Source of the DNA: Phytopseudomonas seleniipraecipitans | GTDB taxonomy: Bacteria > Pseudomonadota > Gammaproteobacteria > Pseudomonadales > Pseudomonadaceae | Length of the DNA: 64,000 nucleotides | Reading direction: 5' to 3' | NCBI RefSeq assembly: GCF_900102335.1 | Contig: NZ_FNBM01000010.1 | Location: 62,001 to 126,000 of the forward strand | Made by a program: the position numbers and the translations under genes | Part shown: positions 1 to 8,347 of the stretch, piece by piece | How positions within the stretch are numbered: position 1 is the first letter of the stretch | Layout: the number at the start of each line of letters is the position of its first letter | The notes under the pieces: model-generated | Told to the model about the DNA's origin: nothing | What the model saw: only the letters and a program-made list of their open reading frames with translations | The model's database searches: none

Positions 1-172
1 GAAACCCCGACTGGCCCTGGTGCTCGGCTGCGCGCGCTTGAAGGGCGGCGCCAAACGAAGATTCGGCGGCGGGAAGCGCCTGGCTGGGAACGATAGGCAC
101 CTGATTGGAGCAGCCGCCGAGGCCCAGCAAAATGACAAAGAGCGCGCGCACAAGCACAGTTGCAGCCTCCAT
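1..172 (-). CDS. Lipoprotein N-terminus, cut by window edge
   Basis: The reading frame opens at an ATG ending at 172 and runs off the left edge, so only about 57 residues are visible. The N-terminus is a short hydrophobic signal (VLVRALFVILLGLGGC) ending in a lipobox with Cys near residue 20, followed by Ser-Asn, so an acylated, probably outer-membrane lipoprotein is expected. The visible mature part carries no diagnostic motif. The pattern of a lipoprotein ending in HQGQSGF resembles the start of Pseudomonas phospholipase D-like proteins, but this is a weak inference. No strong Shine-Dalgarno precedes the ATG, so the start is uncertain. Confidence 0.6.
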   Translation of the reverse strand, partial: MEAATVLVRALFVILLGLGGCSNQVPIVPSQALPAAESSFGAALQARAAEHQGQSGF

Positions 173-219
173 CGGCTGTCAGGGGATTGCTGATAGGACG
201 CCGCTGCGCTGGAAAAAAT

Positions 220-1653
220 TCAGTCTCTAGCGCCGCCAGGCTCCTGCAGCATGGCCGCTACGGTTTCACCGACCTTGCGCACCGCTGCTTCAACCTCGGC
301 GCTGTGCCGCGAGGCGTAATTCATACGCAGGCAATTGCGGTATTTGCCCGCCGCCGAGAAGATGCTGCCGGGCGCGATCTGCACCTTGTACGCAGCCAGT
401 TCGCGGTTCAGCCGCTGGCTGTCGAACCCTTCCGGCATCTCCACCCAGAGCATGAAACCGCCCTGGGGCCGGCTGACCCGTACCGAGGCAGGGAAGTAAC
501 GGCTCACCCAATCGTTCATCTGATCCAGGCCGCGCGCATATTGGGCTCGCATGCGCCGCAGGTGCGGCTCGTAATGGCCACCCTCGAGGTACTCGGCGAG
601 CGCCAGCTGGGGCAGTTGCGCTGTGGCGCCGGTACTCATGTACTTCATGTGCAGTACCTGATCGAGATAGCGGCCGGGCGCTATCCAGCCGACCCGGAAG
701 CCCGGTGCCAGGGTCTTGGAGAACGAACTGCAGAGCAGTACGCGGCCGTCGTCATCATAGGACTTGATGGTGCGCGGGCGCGGGTAGTGGTACGCCAGCT
801 CGCCGTACACGTCGTCTTCGATGATTGCCACGTCGTGGCGTTGGGCGAGGGCGAGTAGGGCGCGCTTGTTGGCGTCCGGCATGATGTAGCCCAGTGGGTT
901 GTTGCAGGTCGGGGTGAGCTGAATGGCCTTGATCGGCCACTGTTCCAGCGCCAATTCCAAGGCTTTCAGGTTGATTCCGGTGATCGGGTCGGTGGGCAGC
1001 TCGAGGGCCTTCATGCCGAAGCCCTTGAGCGCCTGCATCACGCCATGAAAGCTCGGTGAATCGACGGCGACGATATCGCCAGGCGCACAGATCGCGCGAA
1101 TCGCTGCAGACAGTGCCTCATGGCAGCCGGTGGTGATGACGATGTCCTCAAAGGACAATTGGCAGCCAGAGCCCACCGCCAGGCGAGCGACCTGCTCGCG
1201 CAGGCGCTGGTCGCCGTGGATGCTGCCATAGGTGAGCGTCTGCAGATCCTGCTTGCGGCTCAGCCGCGACAGCGAGCGCAGCAGCGGCTTGAGGGTAGGG
1301 CTGTCGATGTCCGGCCGGCCGCGGCCCAGCTGGATGAAGTCGTTGCGCGGCGCAAAGGCGATCTGCTCCAACACCTGATCCCACTGCGAGATATCCACCG
1401 GCCGCTGTGGCGCCCGGCTGATTTTCGGCAGCGCCGGTTTATTGCGGCCCTGCGGCACGAAGTAACCCGACTTCGGCTTCGGCTGCGCGAGGCCACGATC
1501 TTCCAGGTGCCGGTACGCCTGCTGCACGGTGCTCAGGCTGACACCGTGTTCCTGGCTCAACGCGCGCACCGAGGGCAGGCGGTCACCAGGGCGATACAGC
1601 CCCTGTTCGATGCGTTCACCGAGCAGCTCGGCCAGGTTGGTGTAGAGCGTCAT
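220..1653 (-). CDS. MocR/PdxR-family regulator with aminotransferase-like domain
   Basis: This 477-residue protein has an N-terminal GntR winged helix (residues 1-70, with RLPSVRALSQEHGVSLSTVQQAYRHL as helix-turn-helix) joined to a fold-type I aminotransferase domain (about 100-470). The PLP lysine is K313 in SSFSKTLAPG, with the NNPLG and DDVYGEL motifs upstream, so cofactor binding looks intact. MocR proteins are PLP-sensing transcription factors that usually control a divergent neighbour. Here the divergent gene is a DUF1127 peptide about 180 bases away, which is the natural candidate target. The effector cannot be told from sequence. Confidence 0.9.
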   Translation of the reverse strand: MTLYTNLAELLGERIEQGLYRPGDRLPSVRALSQEHGVSLSTVQQAYRHLEDRGLAQPKPKSGYFVPQGRNKPALPKISRAPQRPVDISQWDQVLEQIAFAPRNDFIQLGRGRPDIDSPTLKPLLRSLSRLSRKQDLQTLTYGSIHGDQRLREQVARLAVGSGCQLSFEDIVITTGCHEALSAAIRAICAPGDIVAVDSPSFHGVMQALKGFGMKALELPTDPITGINLKALELALEQWPIKAIQLTPTCNNPLGYIMPDANKRALLALAQRHDVAIIEDDVYGELAYHYPRPRTIKSYDDDGRVLLCSSFSKTLAPGFRVGWIAPGRYLDQVLHMKYMSTGATAQLPQLALAEYLEGGHYEPHLRRMRAQYARGLDQMNDWVSRYFPASVRVSRPQGGFMLWVEMPEGFDSQRLNRELAAYKVQIAPGSIFSAAGKYRNCLRMNYASRHSAEVEAAVRKVGETVAAMLQEPGGARD

Positions 1654-1831
1654 GAACAGCGCCTGTATGAACAGAGTAAATCGTTAACCAGTACAGATGG
1701 CTGTTCTTCCAGCCATTCAGTTGAGCGTGGTCGTCATCTGTATGGATTTAATTCCCATTTTTTGGATCTGTCATGCTTTTTCAGCGCTTGCCATCATGAG
1801 CTCCCATGACCCAACGGTGCAGGAGAGCGAG

Positions 1832-2074
1832 ATGAACGGATTAAGCGATGTGCGGCTGACCCTGAAGCGTAGTGAACTGGACGGCAGCGCGCGCCAGCGT
1901 GTGGCGGCGCTGATGCCCGCTCACAATGCGCTGGCCCATCGCTGGAACCTGTTCATGCGCCGCCTGCTGACCCGACGTGCCTTGCTGGAATTGAGCGACG
2001 CGCAGTTGCGTGATATCGGCCTGAGCCGCCAGCAGGCCAAACGCGAAGCCACGTTGCCGTTCTGGAAACTCTGA
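1832..2074 (+). CDS. DUF1127 (YjiS-like) small basic protein
   Basis: An 80-residue protein whose C-terminal half (about 35-80) has the DUF1127 signature: an arginine-rich segment (FMRRLLTRRALLELSDAQLRDIGLSR) ending in a conserved DIGLSR motif. The start at 1832 is chosen because AGGAGAG lies 5-10 bases upstream; the frame is open further upstream but without support. Small DUF1127 proteins have been linked to RNA metabolism and stress in alpha-proteobacteria; the role in Pseudomonas is unclear. It is transcribed divergently from the MocR regulator. Confidence 0.8.
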   Translation: MNGLSDVRLTLKRSELDGSARQRVAALMPAHNALAHRWNLFMRRLLTRRALLELSDAQLRDIGLSRQQAKREATLPFWKL

Positions 2075-2109
2075 GGCGCATGCATTGCGATACCTGGAGC
2101 TGCGGCCCT

Positions 2110-2138
2110 AGGTATCGCTGCGCTCAACCGCAGGCTAC
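2110..2138 (-). repeat. REP-like half element, family 2 (GTAGCCTG head on minus strand)
   Basis: Read on the minus strand the sequence starts GTAGCCTGCGGTTGAGCG and ends in a GATACC arm. The same unit recurs at 58416-58447 and as the right half of 59121-59191. It lies between the convergent ends of the DUF1127 gene and the oxidase gene, a typical REP location. Confidence 0.6.
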
Positions 2139-2146
2139 AGGCCGTA

Positions 2147-3460
2147 TCAGGCCAGCTCTTTGAGACGGTGCCAGAGCATGCCCAGGGCCAAGAGTGGCGA
2201 GCGCAGGTAACGCCCGCCGGGGAAGGTTAGGTGCGGCACCTTGGCGAACAGCTCGAAACCGCCGCCGGCTTGCCCAGCAATCGCTTCGCCGAGCAGCTTG
2301 CCGGCCAGATGCGTGGCGTTGACCCCGTGACCCGCGTAGGCCTGGGCGTAGAACACGTTGGGGTGATCCTGCAGCTGGCCGATCTGCGGCAGGCGATTGG
2401 CACCGATGCCGATCATGCCGCCCCACTGGTAGTCGATGCGCACGTCAACGAGTTGGGGGAACACCGCAAGCATCTTCGGCCGCATATAAGCGGCGATGTC
2501 GGAAGGATCTCGCCCCGAGTAGTGGCAGGCGCCGCCGAACAGCAAGCGCCTGTCGGCGGAGAGGCGGTAGTAGTCGACGGTCACCCGCTGATCACAGAGC
2601 GCCATGTTTTGCGGAATCAACGCGTTGGCCTGCTCCTCGCTCAGCGGCTCGGTGGCGATAATGTAGCTGCCGGCCGCTAATACCTGGCCGCCCAATGTCG
2701 GGTTGAGGTCGCGGATATAGGCGTTGCAACCGAGCACCAGCTGCGCCGCGCGCACCACGCCCTGGGCGGTGTGCACGCGCACCTCGTTGCCGTAGTCGAT
2801 GCGAGTCGCAGGCGAATGCTCGAATACCCGGACACCCAGGCTCTGTGCCGCGGCGGCTTCGCCAAGGGCCAGGTTGAGCGGGTGCAGGTGGCCGGAGCCC
2901 ATGTCGATCATGCCGCCGACGTAGCGATTAGAACCGACCACCTCGTGCATCTGCTCCGGTTGCAGCAGGCGTAGCTCATGGCGATAGCCGAGGCTGTTCA
3001 GTTCGGCTGCGTCTTCAGCGAAGCCGACCAGGTCACGGGGCTTATTGGCCAGGTCGCAGTAGCCCCAGGTCAGGTCGCAGGCAATATCGAACTGCTCGAC
3101 CCGACGGCGGACGATCTCTACTGCCTCCAGGCCCATCAGTTTCAGTTCCTGCACGCCGCTAGCGCCGATGACTGACTCGAACTGTTCGACGCCATGGCCA
3201 ACGCCGCGAATCAATTGCCCGCCGTTGCGCCCGCTGGCGCCCCAGCCGACGCGGTGCGCTTCGAGCAGCACCACCGACAAGCCTTTCTGGGCCAGCTCGA
3301 TTGCCGTATTGAGACCGGAGAATCCACCGCCGACGATGCACACGTCCGCCCGCTGCTCACCCTGCAGCGCCGGAAAGGCGAGCTGCTGATTGACGCTCGC
3401 CGCGTAGTAGGACGGAGTATGCTCGGCGCTATGAACCGGCGGGTTGGCTCTGGCGGTCAT
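2147..3460 (-). CDS. FAD-dependent amine oxidase, PuuB/PauB-like
   Basis: About 437 residues from the ATG at 3460, which follows AGGA at good distance and is preferred to a longer frame. The N-terminus carries the dinucleotide-binding motif VCIVGGGFSGL with the acidic end of beta-2 (VVLLEA), then GWGASGRNGGQ, typical of the DAO family of gamma-glutamylputrescine oxidases. The C-terminus has the FAD-closing YAGHGVNATHLAGKL. The family oxidises gamma-glutamylputrescine or related amines with release of ammonia and peroxide. In PAO1 a homologue (PA5309, PauB4) sits in the same place near dadRAX and pauR, which supports a polyamine-catabolic role; the exact substrate is inferred. Confidence 0.85.
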   Translation of the reverse strand: MTARANPPVHSAEHTPSYYAASVNQQLAFPALQGEQRADVCIVGGGFSGLNTAIELAQKGLSVVLLEAHRVGWGASGRNGGQLIRGVGHGVEQFESVIGASGVQELKLMGLEAVEIVRRRVEQFDIACDLTWGYCDLANKPRDLVGFAEDAAELNSLGYRHELRLLQPEQMHEVVGSNRYVGGMIDMGSGHLHPLNLALGEAAAAQSLGVRVFEHSPATRIDYGNEVRVHTAQGVVRAAQLVLGCNAYIRDLNPTLGGQVLAAGSYIIATEPLSEEQANALIPQNMALCDQRVTVDYYRLSADRRLLFGGACHYSGRDPSDIAAYMRPKMLAVFPQLVDVRIDYQWGGMIGIGANRLPQIGQLQDHPNVFYAQAYAGHGVNATHLAGKLLGEAIAGQAGGGFELFAKVPHLTFPGGRYLRSPLLALGMLWHRLKELA

Positions 3461-3623
3461 GTGCGAAATCCTGAGTTCTGTGTGTATAAAAATTGACGAA
3501 GCATAAGCGCAGCTTTCGCCTGTCGCCAACCCGTGATGGTGCCGGGAGGATCAGTCGTCGCATCCTATGCCCCGCGCGGACTCGCCTGTACCATGCGCGC
3601 CATCCGTTTTTCGAGCCGTGACC

Positions 3624-3977
3624 ATGAGCTGCACCAGCCGCAAGATCGATGTTCTGCGTCGCCAGATTCCACGCTTCGACTGCGTGCCCGGCTGCCACGA
3701 TTGCTGCGGCCCAGTCACTGCCTCGTCGGAAGAAATGTCACGCCTGCCGCGCAAGACCCGCGCCGAGCAGGATGCCGCCCTGGCCGAGTACAACTGCGTG
3801 CACCTCGGCCCCCAAGGCTGCCAGGTGTACGACCAGCGCCCGCTGATCTGCCGCCTGTTCGGCACCACCGCCAGCCTGCCATGCCCTCACGGCCGGGGGC
3901 CAGAGCAACCGATCGAGCCCAGCATCGAGCGCCAGGTGCACCAGCTGATTGCCAGCACGCGGCAGGTGCTGGTCTAG
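3624..3977 (+). CDS. YkgJ-family cysteine cluster protein
   Basis: A 117-residue protein with the CxxCxxCC-type cluster near the N-terminus (CVPGCHDCCG) and further cysteines in YNCVHLGPQGCQVYDQRPLICRLF, matching the YkgJ/UPF0153 family, which probably coordinates zinc or an Fe-S cluster. The ATG at 3624 is used because family members start just before this cluster. It ends 18 bases from the convergent dadR stop. Function in Pseudomonas is not established. Confidence 0.85.
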   Translation: MSCTSRKIDVLRRQIPRFDCVPGCHDCCGPVTASSEEMSRLPRKTRAEQDAALAEYNCVHLGPQGCQVYDQRPLICRLFGTTASLPCPHGRGPEQPIEPSIERQVHQLIASTRQVLV

Positions 3978-3995
3978 CGTCGCGTTACCCGGCGA

Positions 3996-4484
3996 TCATT
4001 CCGGCACCGGTAGCGCCAAACTCTCCTTCACCTCTTCCATCACGATATAGCTCTTCGACTCGCGCACGTGGGGTAGCTTGAGGAGGATGTCGCCGAGCAG
4101 CTTGCGGTAGCTGGCCATCTCGTTGATGCGCGCTTTCACCAGGTAGTCGAAGTCGCCTGATACCAGGTGGCACTCCAGTACATGGGGCAGCTTGAGCACG
4201 GCGCGGCGGAAGTCGTCGAAGGTATCGCCCGACTTATAGTCGAGGCTGATCTCGACGAACACCAGCAGGCTCGCCTTGAGGTTCTGCGGGTTGAGGCGGG
4301 CGTGATAGCCCATGATGATGCCCTCGCGCTCCAGACGGCGCACCCGCTCGGTACAGGGTGTGGTCGACAGGCCAACCCGCTCGCCCAGTTCGGTGAAGGA
4401 GATACGACCGTCCTCCTGGAGGATGCGCAGGATGTTGCGATCGATCTTGTCCAATTCGCGACGGCTCTGGTGTTGCGTACGCAT
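3996..4484 (-). CDS. dadR: Lrp/AsnC-family regulator of the dad operon
   Basis: A 162-residue Lrp-type protein: N-terminal helix-turn-helix (LDKIDRNILRILQEDGRISFTELGERVGLS, about 11-40) followed by the RAM effector domain (about 65-150). It is divergent from dadA with 154 bases between starts. In P. aeruginosa DadR senses L-alanine and activates dadA and dadX, and the same gene order is seen here. The product probably binds the shared intergenic region and also controls itself. Confidence 0.9.
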   Translation of the reverse strand: MRTQHQSRRELDKIDRNILRILQEDGRISFTELGERVGLSTTPCTERVRRLEREGIIMGYHARLNPQNLKASLLVFVEISLDYKSGDTFDDFRRAVLKLPHVLECHLVSGDFDYLVKARINEMASYRKLLGDILLKLPHVRESKSYIVMEEVKESLALPVPE

Positions 4485-4638
4485 GCTGGCACCCCTCCAT
4501 GAAAGGCTGTTTAACCCCGAGTTCTATTCAAATATAGGCTCGTATACAGTGAAAAGCACTGCCATTCACTTTCTATACTGTACGCATCGACTTCTCAAAT
4601 CGTATTACGCCAGTGCATCGTCGTGGCGAGGAGCAATC
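4485..4638. promoter_or_regulatory. Divergent dadR-dadA control region
   Basis: The 154-base gap between the divergent dadR and dadA starts is A+T-rich compared with its surroundings. A TATACT hexamer at 4573-4578 is a good -10 candidate for dadA, but the -35 at 17 bases is poor, which would fit a promoter needing an activator such as DadR. The dadA Shine-Dalgarno (GAGGAG) ends 6 bases before its ATG. Individual Lrp sites cannot be resolved by eye. Confidence 0.5.
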
Positions 4639-5937
4639 ATGCGGGTTCTGGTTCTTGGTAGCGGTGTGATCGGCACGGCCAGTGCGTATTACCTGGCGCG
4701 TCAGGGCTATGAAGTGGTGGTGGTGGATCGCCAGAATGGCCCTGCCATGGAAACCAGTTTCGCTAACGCCGGTCAGGTATCGCCCGGTTATGCGTCGCCG
4801 TGGGCCGCGCCCGGCGTGCCGCTGAAGGCCATCAAGTGGTTGCTGCAAAAGCATGCACCGCTGGCCATCAAAGCCACCGGCGATATTGACCAGTACCTGT
4901 GGATGGCGCAGATGCTGCGCAATTGCACCGCCAGCCGTTACGCGGTGAACAAGGAGCGCATGGTGCGGCTGTCCGAGTACAGCCGCGACTGCCTCGACGA
5001 GCTACGCGCAGAAACCGGCCTGGCTTATGAGGGGCGCCAGCTTGGCACCACCCAGCTGTTCCGCACCCAGGCGCAGTTGGACAATGCCGCCAAGGACATT
5101 GCCGTGCTGGAACGCTCAGGCGTGCCGTTCGAGCTGCTCGACCGCGCTGGTATCGCCAGGGTCGAGCCGGCGTTGGCCAGCGTGACCGACAAGCTAGCCG
5201 GAGCGCTGCGCCTGCCCAATGACCAGACCGGCGATTGCCAGATATTCACCCGCAAACTGGCCGAGATGGCGGCCGCACTGGGTGTGCAGTTCCGCTTCGG
5301 CCAGACCATCCAACGCCTGGACTTTGCAGGTGACCGCATCAATGGTGTGTGGGTCGACGGCAAGCTGGAAACCGCCGATCGCTACGTGCTGGCGCTCGGC
5401 AGCTACAGCCCGCAGCTGCTCAAGCCGCTTGGCGTACGCGCGCCGGTATACCCGCTCAAGGGCTACTCGCTGACAGTGCCAATCACCAGCCCGGACATGG
5501 CCCCAACTTCGACCATTCTGGACGAGACCTACAAGGTCGCCATCACCCGTTTTGATCAGCGCATCCGTGTCGGCGGTATGGCCGAGATCGCCGGCTTCGA
5601 CCTCAGCCTCAACCCGCGTCGGCGTGAGACCCTGGAGATGATCGTTGGTGATCTGTACCCGCAGGGCGGCGACCTGAGCCAGGCGGACTTCTGGACGGGC
5701 CTGCGCCCGGCCACCCCGGATGGCACGCCGATCGTTGGTGCAACGCCGTACCGAAACCTGTTTCTGAACACCGGACACGGTACCCTAGGCTGGACCATGG
5801 CCTGTGGCTCCGGGCGTTTCCTTGCCGATATCATCGCCAGGAAGCGCCCGCAGATCAGCAGTGAAGGCCTGGATATTTCCCGTTACGGCACAACCAAGGA
5901 GTCCAACACGCATGTCCATACAGCGCCTGCGAACTGA
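4639..5937 (+). CDS. dadA: D-amino acid dehydrogenase small subunit
   Basis: A 432-residue flavoprotein; the ATG at 4639 follows GAGGAG and places the FAD motif VLVLGSGVIGTASAYYLA at residues 3-20, the normal position. GHGTLGWTMACGSG near the C-terminus is the second FAD-contacting motif. DadA oxidises D-alanine to pyruvate and ammonia and feeds electrons to the respiratory chain at the inner membrane. It leads the dadA-RidA-dadX operon; the racemase partner converts L- to D-alanine. Length and motifs are normal. Confidence 0.95.
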   Translation: MRVLVLGSGVIGTASAYYLARQGYEVVVVDRQNGPAMETSFANAGQVSPGYASPWAAPGVPLKAIKWLLQKHAPLAIKATGDIDQYLWMAQMLRNCTASRYAVNKERMVRLSEYSRDCLDELRAETGLAYEGRQLGTTQLFRTQAQLDNAAKDIAVLERSGVPFELLDRAGIARVEPALASVTDKLAGALRLPNDQTGDCQIFTRKLAEMAAALGVQFRFGQTIQRLDFAGDRINGVWVDGKLETADRYVLALGSYSPQLLKPLGVRAPVYPLKGYSLTVPITSPDMAPTSTILDETYKVAITRFDQRIRVGGMAEIAGFDLSLNPRRRETLEMIVGDLYPQGGDLSQADFWTGLRPATPDGTPIVGATPYRNLFLNTGHGTLGWTMACGSGRFLADIIARKRPQISSEGLDISRYGTTKESNTHVHTAPAN

Positions 5938-6262
5938 ACCGCGTCTGAGCGAAATTGTCATCCACAACAGCACCGTCTATTTGGCCGGCCAGCTGGATGA
6001 AAACCACAGTGCTGGCATCGAAGCGCAAACCAAAGCGACGCTGGACAGCATCGACGCCTTTCTTGCCGAAGCCGGTACCGACAAGACGCGCATCCTGTCG
6101 ATCACTATCTTCTTGAAGGACATCGATGACCGCGATGGCATGAATATCGTCTGGGACGCTTGGGTCCCGGCCGGTCATTCACCTGCTCGGGCGTGCGTCG
6201 AGGCGAAGCTGTACTCGCCGGACGTGCTGGTCGAAATGACCGTGATTGCTGCTTTACCCTAA
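5912..6262 (+). CDS. RidA/YjgF-family enamine-imine deaminase
   Basis: A 116-residue RidA-family protein, identified by YLAGQLDE near the N-terminus and the conserved arginine-containing PARACVEAKLYSPDVLVEMTVIA at the C-terminus. RidA enzymes hydrolyse reactive imine and enamine intermediates released by PLP and flavin amino-acid enzymes. The ATG at 5912 lies inside the last 26 bases of dadA and has AAGGAG upstream, so the two genes are translationally linked. Its place in the dad operon, as with PA5303, suggests it clears the 2-iminopropionate made by DadA. Confidence 0.9.
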   Translation: MSIQRLRTEPRLSEIVIHNSTVYLAGQLDENHSAGIEAQTKATLDSIDAFLAEAGTDKTRILSITIFLKDIDDRDGMNIVWDAWVPAGHSPARACVEAKLYSPDVLVEMTVIAALP

Positions 6263-6320
6263 GGGGCCGGCTTACGATCTACCGAGATGTTCCGGCTGCA
6301 ATAATGCAGCAGCAGACACT

Positions 6321-6396
6321 GTAGGGTGGACGACGCTTCATCCGTCCGCCGCTCTGCGATCGTAATGGTGGACAAAAAGAGCGTTGTCCACCCTAC
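6321..6396. repeat. REPIN-like inverted REP pair, family 1
   Basis: The element starts GTAGGGTGGA, ends TCCACCCTAC and has a central GCGATCGTAATGG stretch, so two REP half units face outwards. A diverged copy lies at 54054-54143 and single halves at 56655-56684 and 58761-58790. It separates the RidA gene from dadX. The conserved GTAG head is the mark recognised by RAYT transposases in known REP systems. Confidence 0.8.
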
Positions 6397-6451
6397 GGGG
6401 GAGTGTCTGCTTTCGCCTTAGTAGTGTCTTCTTCCGTTATTCGAGATAACC

Positions 6452-7525
6452 ATGCGTCCCGCCCGTGCCCTGATCGATCTGCAAGCCCTGCGTCACAACT
6501 ACCAATTGGCCCGTGAACTGTCCGGCGCTCGCGCGCTGGCGGTGGTCAAAGCGGATGCCTACGGGCACGGCGCGGTTCGTTGTGCCAAGGCGTTGCAGCG
6601 TGACGCCGATGGCTTTGCAGTCGCGTGTATAGAAGAGGCACTGCAACTTCGCGAGGCGGGCATCAGCGGGCCGATTCTGCTGCTCGAAGGCTTCTTCGAG
6701 GCGGTCGAGCTGGCGCTGATCGACCGGCATGACCTGTGGTGCGTGGTGCATGCGCAGTGGCAGATCGAGGCGATCGAGCAGGCGAAGCTGGCGCGTCCAC
6801 TGACGCTCTGGCTGAAGCTCGACAGCGGCATGCACCGCGTCGGCTTTCACCCGGCCGACTACCAGGCTGCTTACCAGCGTTTGCTGGCCAGTGGCAAGGT
6901 GGCGAAGATCGTGTTGATGAGCCATTTCGCCCGTGCCGACGAACTCGACAGCCCGCGCAGTGAGCAGCAACTGGCGGTGTTTCAGGAGGCGCGCCAGGGG
7001 CTGGCCGCCGAAGTCAGTCTGCGCAATTCGCCGGCACTGCTTGGCTGGCCGGCGATTCCCAGTGACTGGGTGAGGCCCGGCATCATGCTCTACGGCGCCA
7101 CTCCGTTCGAGCAGCCCCACGAGGCAGCGTCTCGCCTGCAGCCGGTAATGACGCTGGAGTCGCGAGTGATCAGCGTGCGTGACCTGCCTGCCGGCGAGCC
7201 AGTTGGCTACGGGGCGCGGTTCATCAGCGAACGGCCCACCCGCGTGGGCGTGGTCGCCATGGGCTACGCCGACGGTTATCCGCGCCATGCGCCAACCGGC
7301 ACCCCGGTGCTGGTCGATGGCCAGGCCTCGCGCATCATTGGCCGGGTGTCGATGGACATGCTCACCGTCGACCTCAGCGACGTGCCGGGCGCCAGCCTGG
7401 GCAGTCGGGTCGAGTTCTGGGGGCGCAATGTATTGGCCAGTGACATTGCGGCAGCTGCCGAAACCATTCCCTACCAGCTGTTCTGCAACGTGCGCCGTGT
7501 GCCATTGATCTACAGCGACGACTAG
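6452..7525 (+). CDS. dadX: Catabolic alanine racemase
   Basis: A 357-residue fold-type III PLP enzyme. The PLP lysine is K33 in AVVKADAYGHG, and GYGARF and MDMLTVD of the C-terminal beta domain are present. It interconverts L- and D-alanine in the cytoplasm. Its place behind dadA identifies it as the catabolic DadX rather than the biosynthetic Alr. A 189-base gap with a REPIN separates it from the preceding gene, which could lower its transcription relative to dadA or hide a separate promoter. Confidence 0.95.
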   Translation: MRPARALIDLQALRHNYQLARELSGARALAVVKADAYGHGAVRCAKALQRDADGFAVACIEEALQLREAGISGPILLLEGFFEAVELALIDRHDLWCVVHAQWQIEAIEQAKLARPLTLWLKLDSGMHRVGFHPADYQAAYQRLLASGKVAKIVLMSHFARADELDSPRSEQQLAVFQEARQGLAAEVSLRNSPALLGWPAIPSDWVRPGIMLYGATPFEQPHEAASRLQPVMTLESRVISVRDLPAGEPVGYGARFISERPTRVGVVAMGYADGYPRHAPTGTPVLVDGQASRIIGRVSMDMLTVDLSDVPGASLGSRVEFWGRNVLASDIAAAAETIPYQLFCNVRRVPLIYSDD

Positions 7526-7621
7526 GCCAGGCTTGTTTCAAGGTGTTCGGACTGTTGTAAATACTGAACACTGTTGCCATGATACGGCCAATTTCCTTGT
7601 CTTCTCTGGGGGCATCCTGCA

Positions 7622-8170
7622 TTGGACGTCGGTTTTCGCCTGCAATCCATCCGTAAGCTCAAAGGGCTCTCCCAACGTGAACTCGCCAAACGGGCGGGGG
7701 TCACCAACAGCACCATCTCGATGATCGAGAAAAACAGCGTAAGCCCCTCGATCAGCTCGCTGAAGAAGGTGCTGGCGGGCATTCCCATGTCGCTGGTGGA
7801 GTTTTTCTCGTTGGAGGCGGAACAGGACAATCAGGTGCAAGTGGTCTATCGCGCCAGTGAGTTGACCGACATCCACAGCGGCGCGATCACCATGAAGCTG
7901 ATCGGCAAGGCACACCCGAGCCGGGCCATCTCCTTTCTCGATGAAACCTACCCGCCGCACAGCGATACGGGTCTGGAAATGTATGCCCACGAAGGCGAGG
8001 AGACCGGCATGCTGGTCGAGGGCCGCCTGGAGCTGACCGTCGGTGACGAAGTGTTCGTTCTTGAGAGCGGCGACAGCTATTATTTCGAGAGCAGCAAGCC
8101 CCACCGTTTCCGTAATCCCTTCGATCAACCGGCCCGGTTGATCAGCGCCACCACGCCGGCGAATTTCTAA
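7622..8170 (+). CDS. pauR: XRE-cupin regulator, PauR/PuuR-like
   Basis: A 182-residue protein with an N-terminal XRE helix-turn-helix (GLSQRELAKRAGVTNSTISMIEKN, about 15-38) and a C-terminal cupin (about 110-175, GEETGMLVEGRLELTVGDE). It starts at a TTG at 7622; there is no ATG near, and the family begins MDVG, which fits. The PAO1 homologue PauR (PA5301), also next to dadX, represses polyamine catabolic genes and is relieved by putrescine and cadaverine derivatives. The symbol is given from family and position. Confidence 0.85.
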   Translation: MDVGFRLQSIRKLKGLSQRELAKRAGVTNSTISMIEKNSVSPSISSLKKVLAGIPMSLVEFFSLEAEQDNQVQVVYRASELTDIHSGAITMKLIGKAHPSRAISFLDETYPPHSDTGLEMYAHEGEETGMLVEGRLELTVGDEVFVLESGDSYYFESSKPHRFRNPFDQPARLISATTPANF

Positions 8171-8347
8171 ACCCGCACGTGCCACGCGCTGCATGCGTGG
8201 CAATTCGCGCTGCCATTGATCTGTGTCATCGGATGGATAACCCTGAGACAAGTTGGGTCATTTCCGCGATTTTGGCCAGCCGGTATACTGCGCCGGCTTG
8301 CGAAACCGTGGTCGCGAGCGTGACTAGCCATCCATGAGGGCAACTGC

